Assembly (NCBI GenBank): GCA_028817685.1
Contig: JAPPPC010000578.1
Span: 1 to 6,565 of the forward strand
DNA: 6,565 bases
From: Rhodospirillaceae bacterium
GTDB lineage: Bacteria > Pseudomonadota > Alphaproteobacteria > UBA8366 > GCA-2717185
Direction: 5' to 3'
Shown here: one piece after another, positions 1-5,096 of the stretch
How positions within the stretch are numbered: position 1 is the first letter of the stretch
Layout: every line of letters begins with the position of its first letter
Position numbers and translations under genes: made by a program
Notes under the pieces: model-generated
Databases searched by the model: none
What the model was told of the DNA's origin: nothing
The model's input: only the letters and a program-made list of their open reading frames with translations

Positions 1-1
1 C

Positions 2-601
2 GAATGCCATTACTCGTTCATGCATGAAAACCTGATGGACATGAACCACCAGTTTTTACATCGAAGATTGATGGGCGGCATCAAGACCGTTTTCTTGGAA
101 CTGCGTGAAGGTGATAACTGGGTCGAGGCGGATTACACGTTCCGCCGAACCCGCGGCAAGCAACCGCTCGGCGAAAAGTTCATGATCGGCCGCGCAACTC
201 AGAAAAAAAGCAGCGATGCGCGCCGCGACCTTATGACCATCCGCACGGAATATCCCTATCAAACCTTGAAATACTGGAAAGCAGGTTCAACGGACCCCGA
301 ACTCTCGCTTTGGAACATATACACGCCCGTGGATCGACAACAGCGGATCAACCATACCTACGGTCTCATGAGTATTCGCACCCCCTCGATACCCGGTCTG
401 ATTCATCTGATGTGGCCGTTTATCGCCTGGTTCACGGACGGCATTTTCGCCGAAGACCGGCACATCGTCGAGCTGGAACAAAAGGCATTCGACCGCCAGG
501 GCGCGGACTGGAACCAAGAAATTTTCCCGATCATTCAAAAGCTGCGCGGCGTTTTGATCCGGCAAGGCGTGCCGATGGACGAGACCGGCGGCGGCGCCTG
601 A
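2..601 (+). CDS. Rieske-type aromatic ring-hydroxylating oxygenase alpha subunit, C-terminal part (5' end outside window)
   Basis: The frame is open from base 2 (first codons Glu-Cys-His-Tyr-Ser) to TGA at 599-601. This gives 199 residues of a larger protein. An ATG at 20 is internal, because the motif begins before it. Near the N-terminal edge is the non-haem iron motif N10-x2-D13-x2-H16-x3-H20. Near the C-terminus a Phe-x-Glu-Asp stretch (Asp about 152) followed by a Glu-x-Glu-Gln helix fits the third iron ligand region. The hydrophobic run IPGLIHLMWPFIAWF lies just before it. These are features of the catalytic domain of Rieske oxygenases of the vanillate-demethylase/pheophorbide-oxygenase group, which use O2 and electrons from a reductase to hydroxylate or demethylate a substrate. 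The Rieske [2Fe-2S] domain must lie to the left of the window. The substrate is not predictable. The gene converges on the minus-strand thioesterase gene. Confidence 0.85.
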   Translation, partial: ECHYSFMHENLMDMNHQFLHRRLMGGIKTVFLELREGDNWVEADYTFRRTRGKQPLGEKFMIGRATQKKSSDARRDLMTIRTEYPYQTLKYWKAGSTDPELSLWNIYTPVDRQQRINHTYGLMSIRTPSIPGLIHLMWPFIAWFTDGIFAEDRHIVELEQKAFDRQGADWNQEIFPIIQKLRGVLIRQGVPMDETGGGA

Positions 602-655
602 TTTAGCCGCAACAGCATCTGTTTGGGCGTGGGGTTTCGAAAACTTGGTGTTCAA

Positions 656-678
656 CGGGGTGAAGCGCCCCGGCTTTT
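656..678 (+). terminator. possible weak terminator after the oxygenase gene
   Basis: A 5-bp GC stem (CGGGG at 656-660, CCCCG at 668-672) with a 7-nt loop is followed by GC and then four T (675-678). It sits 54 nt after the oxygenase stop codon. The stem is short and the T run is minimal, so the call is tentative. Confidence 0.3.
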
Positions 679-703
679 CCTGAGACTTCGGCCCACATTT
701 CTG

Positions 704-747
704 CTGCTGCCCGAACGCGACGGGCGGCAGGTTGGCGTTTCCTGCCG
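704..747. other. two overlapping, mutually exclusive hairpins between convergent genes
   Basis: Hairpin 1 is a 10-bp stem (704-713 with 721-730, one G-T pair, 7-nt loop). Hairpin 2 is a perfect 7-bp stem (CGGCAGG 725-731 with CCTGCCG 741-747, 9-nt loop). They share bases 725-730, so only one can form at a time. They lie between two converging genes, about 20-60 bp beyond the end of the thioesterase gene. A role in 3'-end formation for both strands is likely, but neither has a T tract. The rest of 602-764 shows nothing else. Confidence 0.4.
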
Positions 748-764
748 GGCCTTACGAGCCGTCC

Positions 765-1205
765 CTAACGCTCCAAAGCCTCCCCCTCAAACGCCGTAAT
801 CTTCTCCATCAGCTCCGACGGCAGCGCTGCGGATTTCTCCGTCGCCTGGTCGGCGTTGACCCAGACCGCCTCGCCGCTGGCGCGGAGGTCGTCCTGGCCT
901 TGCGGGTGGATCTCGATCAGGAAGGTGAGGGAGGTGCGGCCGATGCGCGACGTGCGGACGTGGACTTCGATATCCTCGTCGAAATGGATCGGCTTGCGGT
1001 ACTCCACGAGGCTGCGCACCAGATGGTAGTCCTCGCCGGTGCGTTCGACCTGGCCCATATAGTCGTAGGGCAGGGCGCGGAAATATTCCGTGATCGCCGT
1101 GTCGATATAGGTCAGATAGTGGGCGTTGAAGACGATGCGTTGGCCGTCCACCTCGGCATAGCGCACGCGGAACGGCCAGGCGAAGCTGAAGTCCGATTTG
1201 GCCAT
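765..1205 (-). CDS. acyl-CoA thioesterase, 4HBT/YbgC-like hotdog fold
   Basis: The protein has 146 residues, the normal length for a single-hotdog thioesterase of the 4-hydroxybenzoyl-CoA thioesterase/YbgC/FadM type. These enzymes hydrolyse acyl-CoA or acyl-ACP thioesters in the cytoplasm as dimers or tetramers. Residues 13-35 carry the signature R-x-R-Y-x-E-x-D20-...-I-V-F-N-A-H-Y-L, with D20 at the usual catalytic aspartate position. The Gly that normally follows at D+3 (D-x-x-G-h-V) is Arg23 here. The rest has the expected beta-strand pattern, including Y-R-K-P-I-H-F-D-E-D and the R-T-S-L-T-F strand. ATG at 1205 follows the methyltransferase stop by 4 nt and has no clear Shine-Dalgarno. 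Translation is therefore probably coupled to the upstream gene. The substrate is unknown. Confidence 0.85.
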   Translation of the reverse strand: MAKSDFSFAWPFRVRYAEVDGQRIVFNAHYLTYIDTAITEYFRALPYDYMGQVERTGEDYHLVRSLVEYRKPIHFDEDIEVHVRTSRIGRTSLTFLIEIHPQGQDDLRASGEAVWVNADQATEKSAALPSELMEKITAFEGEALER

Positions 1206-1209
1206 TTGT

Positions 1210-2229
1210 CTACGCCGGCTTCCGGGCGGCGATCAGCCGCGTCATGCCCGGCACCATCTCTTCCTCGCGGATATCGGTGAAGCCGGTTTCCTCCAGTTTG
1301 GTCTGCAGCCAGCCCGGCGTCACCGACCGTGCGTCCGGGGTGAAGGCCATGTGCTGGAGCTGCCACAGGGCGGCCATGGGCGGGCCCGTGCGGTCGTCCT
1401 CGACCATGAAATCATGCACCATCAGATGCCCACCCGCGGCGAGGCAGTCGAAGGCGTATTCGATCAGGCGCGGCACCTCGCTGCCCGGGATGCCGCTGAA
1501 CAGGTAGGACATGAGGATGGCGTCCTGTTCCTTCGGCCATTCCGCCTGCAGGGCGTTGCCGGGGATGTAGCGGATGCGATCGACCATCCCCGCCTCGGTG
1601 ACAAAGCGCCAGCCGATTTCCGAGACGTTGGGGAAGTCGATGATGGTCGAGACGAGCTCGGGATAGGCCTGCAGCAGGCGGATGCTCATGGCGCCGGTGC
1701 CGCCGCCGACATCGAGCAGGCTGCGTGCCTCCGACAGATCGACGAGCCGCGCCAGGGTGCGGCCGGGGCCGAGCGAACCGGCATGCTGCGCCTCGCTATA
1801 GATCGAGGCTTGCTCCGGGTCCGACATCCAGTGCTGGTAGGAATCGACCGCGTCCGGGTCGAGCGAGCCCTCGATCACCTCATTCAGCTGGCTCAGGAAG
1901 GGATACATCTGCTGGTCGATCTGATAGCGCAGATAGTCGCCGAACTCGTATTTCGACTCGCGCGACAGGAACTGCTCGGCCGCCGGCGCGTTGGAATAGG
2001 TCTCGTCATTGCGGTCGACCAACCCGATGCTGGTCAGCGCCGTCAGCAGGGTGGTGACCCGGTTGGCGGGGACGCCGGTTTCTTGGGCGATCGCCGCGGC
2101 GGATTTCGGACTGTCGGTCAGACGGGTGAAAACGTCGATATGCAGGCCCGCAAACAGTGCTTTGGACGCCATGAAACCGAATGCGATTTGAGAGACGTCC
2201 TCGGCCGTTTCGGCCAGCGTTACCGACAT
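1210..2229 (-). CDS. family-2 SAM-dependent O-methyltransferase-like protein
   Basis: The protein has 339 residues with the two-domain layout of family-2 O-methyltransferases (plant caffeate/hydroxyindole OMT, CrtF/BchU and antibiotic OMT relatives). A helical/winged-helix dimerisation domain covers about residues 10-100 (A-x-x-I-A-x-x-T-G-V...L-L-x-x-L-x-x-I-G-L-V). A Rossmann SAM-binding domain follows. Motif I is LLDVGGGTGA at 171-180, the ribose-binding acidic residue is D198 (I-I-D-F-P), and the strand HLMVHDFMVEDD spans 268-279. The His-Asp catalytic motif that family members usually have around the next strand (L-H-D-W-x-D-E) is replaced by YLFSGIPGSEVPRL (242-255). Methyl transfer may use another base, or the chemistry may differ. 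ATG at 2229 has a full AAGGAGG 11 nt upstream and no competing in-frame start. The downstream gene is the thioesterase, 4 nt away, so the two form one transcription unit. The substrate is unknown. Confidence 0.82.
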   Translation of the reverse strand: MSVTLAETAEDVSQIAFGFMASKALFAGLHIDVFTRLTDSPKSAAAIAQETGVPANRVTTLLTALTSIGLVDRNDETYSNAPAAEQFLSRESKYEFGDYLRYQIDQQMYPFLSQLNEVIEGSLDPDAVDSYQHWMSDPEQASIYSEAQHAGSLGPGRTLARLVDLSEARSLLDVGGGTGAMSIRLLQAYPELVSTIIDFPNVSEIGWRFVTEAGMVDRIRYIPGNALQAEWPKEQDAILMSYLFSGIPGSEVPRLIEYAFDCLAAGGHLMVHDFMVEDDRTGPPMAALWQLQHMAFTPDARSVTPGWLQTKLEETGFTDIREEEMVPGMTRLIAARKPA

Positions 2230-2240
2230 GAGAAAATGAA

Positions 2241-2247
2241 CCTCCTT
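2241..2247 (-). promoter_or_regulatory. strong Shine-Dalgarno of the methyltransferase gene
   Basis: The minus strand reads AAGGAGG, a perfect anti-16S match, 11 nt before the ATG at 2229. The spacing is slightly long, but no in-frame start codon lies closer. It is the strongest ribosome-binding site of the minus-strand cluster and suggests independent translation of the methyltransferase. Confidence 0.7.
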
Positions 2248-2261
2248 GTTCTGGGGGCAAA

Positions 2262-2284
2262 GCCGCCCGGCGGGGGCCGGCGGC
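2262..2284 (-). other. GC-rich hairpin between hydrolase and methyltransferase genes (attenuator-like)
   Basis: On the minus strand a 9-bp GC stem with one bulged base (2276-2284 with 2262-2271) and a 4-nt loop is followed by TTTG. It lies 49 nt past the hydrolase stop and 32 nt before the methyltransferase ATG. The T run is too short for a confident intrinsic terminator. It could attenuate read-through or protect the 5' end of a message starting nearby. Confidence 0.4.
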
Positions 2285-2286
2285 GG

Positions 2287-2316
2287 GATTTACGATTGGG
2301 TCGCCCTATGGGTAAA
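2287..2316 (-). promoter_or_regulatory. possible weak sigma-70-type promoter before the methyltransferase gene
   Basis: The minus strand has TTTACC (2316-2311), an 18-bp spacer and TAAATC (2292-2287). Each hexamer matches consensus at 4 of 6 positions. Transcription would begin within the adjacent hairpin. The match is weak and reported only because the 104-bp gap needs an explanation. Confidence 0.2.
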
Positions 2317-2333
2317 GCAAACGGCCGATGCGA

Positions 2334-3140
2334 TCAAATGGGGGTCGAGCGCGCTACCGAGCCCTGCAGGAAGGGCGCGAGCTCGCGCGCGATGGCGTCC
2401 GGATCCTCGGCCAGGCCCATATGCCGCAGCTTCGGCACGATGGCGGCGCGCGCGTCCGGGATCAGTTCGGCCATGCGGCGCGCCATGGCGGGGGAGTTGC
2501 CGTGGTCCTCCGCGCAGGCGAGCACCAGGGTGGGGCAGGCGATGTTGGCGATGGCCTGCGCCAGCGGCTTGTCGCCGGTCGCCAGCACCTTGTAGACGAG
2601 CGGGTAGACGGCGGGGTCGTTGTCGGTCATCCAGCGCCGCACGGTGTCGATTACGCCGGGCTCGCGCGCGGCGAAGCCGTCGGTGAACCAGCGCTCCAGC
2701 GCCATCTCGACCGTCGCGGTGTGGCCCTGCTGTTCGGCGAGCGCCAGCCGGTCCAGCATGCCGGCACGCTCTTCGTCGCTGCGGTCGTGCCCGGCGCAAA
2801 GAATCGCCAGTTTCGAGACCCGGTCCGGATGGGCCAGCGCGAAAGCCTGGACGATGAGCCCGCCGAGCGAGAAGCCGGCGAGCGCGAACCGGTCATGGCC
2901 CAGCCCGTCCGCCAGCCGCGCCAGCTGATCGGTGAAGTCCGCCATCGCGTATTCCTTGATCGGCTTAGCGCTGTCGCCATGGCCCAGCAGGTCGTAGCGG
3001 ACGGTCTCGAAATGCGGGGTCAGGAAGGGCAATTGCCAGTCCCACATGGCGCGGTTCAGCCCCATGCCGTGCACCAGCACGAGGGGCGGGCCCGTGCCGT
3101 CGGTCTCGTAGGCGGTGTCTTGAATGGTTCCGGCGGTCAT
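2334..3140 (-). CDS. alpha/beta hydrolase (3-oxoadipate enol-lactonase/esterase-like)
   Basis: The protein has 268 residues, the usual size for single-domain alpha/beta hydrolases of the PcaD/esterase type, and lacks a signal peptide. In order, the oxyanion-hole H24-G25 follows strand PLVLVHGMG (19-27). Y49-D50-L-L-G-H-G-D-S is the next conserved turn. The nucleophile elbow is G89-F-S91-L-G93-G. The acid is D212 in A-C-A-E-D-H (E211 is an alternative), and the catalytic base is H240 in L-R-H-M-G. The triad is complete, so the enzyme should be active on an ester, lactone or similar C-X bond. The substrate cannot be told from sequence. ATG at 3140 overlaps the stop of the TraB/GumN gene as ATGA, indicating translational coupling. 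It is followed after 104 bp by the methyltransferase gene. Confidence 0.85.
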   Translation of the reverse strand: MTAGTIQDTAYETDGTGPPLVLVHGMGLNRAMWDWQLPFLTPHFETVRYDLLGHGDSAKPIKEYAMADFTDQLARLADGLGHDRFALAGFSLGGLIVQAFALAHPDRVSKLAILCAGHDRSDEERAGMLDRLALAEQQGHTATVEMALERWFTDGFAAREPGVIDTVRRWMTDNDPAVYPLVYKVLATGDKPLAQAIANIACPTLVLACAEDHGNSPAMARRMAELIPDARAAIVPKLRHMGLAEDPDAIARELAPFLQGSVARSTPI

Positions 3141-4027
3141 TGCCGGGACACTCTATACCCTTTCGCCCGTAAAAGCCCGACCACACCGTCATCGCCCGCC
3201 AGATGGCCGGCGCCGACCGCGATGAGCGCCTTGCCGGCGCCTTTCATCAGCCGCGCGATGCGTTGGGTCCAGCGGCGGTTGCGGTCGATGAACAGGGCGT
3301 TGCGCAGCTCCGGCAGATCGCCGCCGAGGGTGGCCTGGAACTGGCGGTCGAAGCGGTTCGTGTCGCCTTCCGACCAGGCCGTGACCAGTTCCGCGAGGCC
3401 GCCCGAGGGGCCTTCCTCGACCTGCGCGACGGTGGCCATCAGGAAGGTTTTTTCCGCCGCCGGGCTGAGCGCGGCGAAGATCTCGAACTGCTCCTGCACG
3501 GTCTCCAGATAGCCGAGCCGCTTGCCGGCGGCGCGCGTCATGTCGGCGATGATGCCGTCGACGCCGGAGCGCGATTCGAAGCCCTGCGCCGCCATGCTGG
3601 TGAGGCTGAGGCGGATCGAGGCGAGCCAGGGGCGCAGCGGCTCCAGCTGGCCCGGCGGGATGCCGAGCCGTTCGGCCGCGCGGGCCAGTCGCTCGGTGTC
3701 GCGCGAACCGAGCAGGGAGGAGAGGGTGACGAAGTTCGCGTTGCGGCCAAGCTGCATGATCGTCGCCCGGAAGCCGCGGCGCGGTGCGGCGGTCAGGTCG
3801 GCTTCCAGGAACACCGTGTCGGCGGCGGCGAAGGCGCGGTCGAAGGCCGGGCTGCGCCAGCGGACATGCTGCGGCAGCATATGCACCGTGCCGAACAGCC
3901 AGATTTCGCTGTCGGCGTCCGCGACCCGCCACAGGGCCGGCGCGTTGCCGTGCGCCGGGGCGGCGGCGAGCAGGGCGAGGCAGATAAAGGCGAGGGCGCC
4001 GCTACGGAAATACTTTCTGTAAAGCAT
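3137..4027 (-). CDS. TraB/GumN family protein with signal peptide
   Basis: The protein has 296 residues. Residues 1-27 form a Sec signal: basic n-region L-Y-R-K-Y-F-R, hydrophobic core ALAFICLALLAAA, and probable cleavage after A-H-G27. The mature part carries the TraB/GumN marks: G46-T-V-H49 after strand EIWLF, E75 in F-L-E-A-D-L, a conserved L-x-Y-L-E175-T, R249-N250 (R-N-x-x-W), and the final G-A-G-H275-L-x-G-x-x-G. These Gly-x-x-His and Glu positions are the proposed metal/catalytic residues in the family, which is distantly related to TIKI metalloproteases. Bacterial members are mostly uncharacterised and predicted periplasmic. ATG at 4027 has no clear Shine-Dalgarno but gives an intact signal peptide. 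It is the first gene of the minus-strand cluster and overlaps the hydrolase by 4 nt. I found no convincing promoter in the AT-rich spacer upstream. Confidence 0.85.
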   Translation of the reverse strand: MLYRKYFRSGALAFICLALLAAAPAHGNAPALWRVADADSEIWLFGTVHMLPQHVRWRSPAFDRAFAAADTVFLEADLTAAPRRGFRATIMQLGRNANFVTLSSLLGSRDTERLARAAERLGIPPGQLEPLRPWLASIRLSLTSMAAQGFESRSGVDGIIADMTRAAGKRLGYLETVQEQFEIFAALSPAAEKTFLMATVAQVEEGPSGGLAELVTAWSEGDTNRFDRQFQATLGGDLPELRNALFIDRNRRWTQRIARLMKGAGKALIAVGAGHLAGDDGVVGLLRAKGYRVSRQ

Positions 4028-4194
4028 CGGTGAATACTATGAGGTTTCGGTTATTTAGAAATAGTAATTTGTTTTATTGATTAATCCCAGAACTATAGTT
4101 TCATATTATTTTGAAATATAAGAAAAATACTGTCTTTTTTTTACTGAAATACACCGATCCCGGAGCGGCTCCGATCATCAAGAGGCGCCCTGCC
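4028..4194. other. AT-rich divergent spacer
   Basis: Roughly 4045-4150 is markedly richer in A and T than everything around it. It includes a 10-bp palindrome at 4091-4100 and an 8-T run at 4135-4142. It separates the divergent TraB/GumN and ArsR genes and probably carries the TraB/GumN promoter, although no good -35/-10 pair stands out on the minus strand. No coding potential is apparent: a frame opening with TTG at 4111 continues into the ArsR gene but has no homologous-looking residues before about 4231. Confidence 0.5.
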
Positions 4195-4223
4195 TTGACG
4201 CCTCCGTTCATTATGTATAACCA
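4195..4223 (+). promoter_or_regulatory. likely promoter of the arsR-AHSA1 operon
   Basis: TTGACG at 4195-4200 is a 5/6 match to the -35 consensus. The -10 is either TATAAC at 4216-4221 (15-bp spacer) or TAACCA at 4218-4223 (17-bp spacer). Both lie inside or at the edge of the palindromic operator. Predicted transcription starts are near 4228-4231, at the ATG at 4231. Confidence 0.5.
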
Positions 4224-4232
4224 TATGGTTAT
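4217..4232. promoter_or_regulatory. perfect 16-bp palindrome, probable ArsR autoregulatory operator
   Basis: ATAACCAT/ATGGTTAT is its own reverse complement over all 16 bases. It overlaps the likely -10 hexamer and the first two bases of the ATG at 4231. A symmetric site at this position fits a dimeric winged-helix repressor that blocks its own transcription. Confidence 0.7.
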
Positions 4233-4602
4233 GGAAAAAATCTCAGCAACCCCGTCCCAACCCATACTTGACGCGTTCTTCGCCGCGCTCGCCGACCCGA
4301 CCCGCCGGGCGATCTTGACGCGGCTGGCGGACGGTGCGGCATCGGTGAATGAGCTGGCCGCCCCCTTCGCGATGAGCCAGCCGGCGGTGTCGAAACATCT
4401 GAAGGTGCTGGAGCGCGCGGGGCTGGTCGAACGGGATATCGACCGGCAGCGCCGGCCGGCGCGGCTGTGCGCGGAACCGATGGGTGCCGCGGTGCGCTGG
4501 CTCGAGGAATTCAAGGGGTTCTGGTCCTCGAGCTTCGATCAGCTGGACGGGCTACTCGAAGAACTAAAACAAGCGGAAACGAAGGGAGCCAACCGTGAGT
4601 GA
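4231..4602 (+). CDS. ArsR-family winged-helix transcriptional repressor
   Basis: With ATG at 4231 the protein has 123 residues, typical for ArsR regulators. The helix A-F-F-A-A-L-A-D-P-T-R-R-A-I-L (15-29) and the HTH (about 36-65, recognition helix QPAVSKHLKVLERAGL 50-65) are canonical. The wing D-x-x-R-R-P-A-R-L follows, then a C-terminal dimerisation helix (W90-L-E-E-F...L113). The metal-sensing E-L-C-V-C-D-L motif is absent: the same position reads E-L-A-A-P-F, and C80 is the only Cys. It is therefore not an arsenic/metal sensor of the classic kind. In-frame ATGs at 4213 and 4225 would add 6 or 2 residues, but they sit in the -10 box and palindrome. No start has a Shine-Dalgarno, which favours a leaderless message from 4231. 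It overlaps the AHSA1/SRPBCC gene by 8 nt. Such pairs are common, and the repressor probably controls both genes in response to an unknown signal. Confidence 0.88.
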   Translation: MEKISATPSQPILDAFFAALADPTRRAILTRLADGAASVNELAAPFAMSQPAVSKHLKVLERAGLVERDIDRQRRPARLCAEPMGAAVRWLEEFKGFWSSSFDQLDGLLEELKQAETKGANRE

Positions 4603-5089
4603 ATTGCCGACATATGTGCTGGAGCGGGTATTCGATGCGCCGCGGGAGCTGGTTTGGCGGACCTGGACGGAGGCCGATCTGCTGGCCCGGTGGTACGGGC
4701 CGAACGTGGAAACGATCATCCATCGTCTGGACGTCACGCCCGGCGGGCTGTGGCTGGGCGAAATGAAGTGGGACGGCAATTCCAACTATCAGCGGGTCGA
4801 GTATACCGAGGTGATCCCGCCGGAGCGGCTGGTCTGGCTGCACGCCGTGTCGGATGCGGACTGGAACGTCATCGCCAACCCGATGATGCCCGACTGGCCG
4901 CGCGTGCTGCTGACCACGGTGACCTTCACGGAAGCGGACGGGCAGACACAGATGCGCCTGACCTGGGTGCCGCACGAGGCGAGCGCGGCGGAGATCGCCT
5001 GTTTCGAGGCTGCGATCGCGGGCATGGACAAGGGCTGGGGCGCCGGCATGGAACTGCTCGCCGAACTGCTGGCGGAGCTGCAGGGCTAG
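4595..5089 (+). CDS. AHSA1/SRPBCC-domain protein (START-like fold)
   Basis: The protein has 164 residues and starts with GTG at 4595, preceded by GGGAG 6 nt upstream, inside the end of the arsR gene. It has the AHSA1-type SRPBCC order: R11-V-F-D-A-P-R-E-L-V-W-x-T-W-T (11-25), L30-A-R-W-Y-G-P (30-36), P49-G-G-L-W, the beta strand with E69-Y-T-E-V-I-P-P-E-R-L-V-W (69-81), T107-T-V-T-F, and the C-terminal helix G144-M-D-K-G-W-G-x-x-M-E-L-L-x-x-L-L. The fold has a deep hydrophobic pocket. Family members bind hydrophobic ligands, and functions are known for few of them. It lies in the same operon as the ArsR repressor, which suggests the repressor's signal is its ligand or substrate (inference). 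It is cytoplasmic. Its stop lies 7 bp from the converging stop of the next gene, with no visible terminator. An 8-bp direct repeat (CAGGGCTA, 5081 and 5092) spans the junction and may be chance. Confidence 0.86.
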   Translation: MSELPTYVLERVFDAPRELVWRTWTEADLLARWYGPNVETIIHRLDVTPGGLWLGEMKWDGNSNYQRVEYTEVIPPERLVWLHAVSDADWNVIANPMMPDWPRVLLTTVTFTEADGQTQMRLTWVPHEASAAEIACFEAAIAGMDKGWGAGMELLAELLAELQG

Positions 5090-5096
5090 ACCAGGG

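Noticed and set aside
1198..2595. Long open frame on the + strand (465 codons)
   Set aside because: It is antisense to the methyltransferase and hydrolase genes, which have clear family motifs and a strong Shine-Dalgarno. GC-rich codon bias leaves long shadow frames.
2328..4033. Further + strand open frames opposite the hydrolase and TraB/GumN genes
   Set aside because: Compositionally odd products with no motifs. The minus-strand genes explain the region fully.
4121..4142. Intrinsic terminator ending in the 8-T run
   Set aside because: Only an A/T pairing (AAAAA with TTTTT) precedes the T run. There is no GC stem, and no gene ends nearby on that strand.
4111..4212. Earlier TTG start for the ArsR gene
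   Set aside because: The extra residues come from AT-rich spacer and promoter DNA and do not resemble ArsR N-termini.
4231..4602. Arsenic- or metal-sensing ArsR
   Set aside because: No C-x-C in the recognition region and a single Cys overall. The partner is an SRPBCC protein, not an ars gene.
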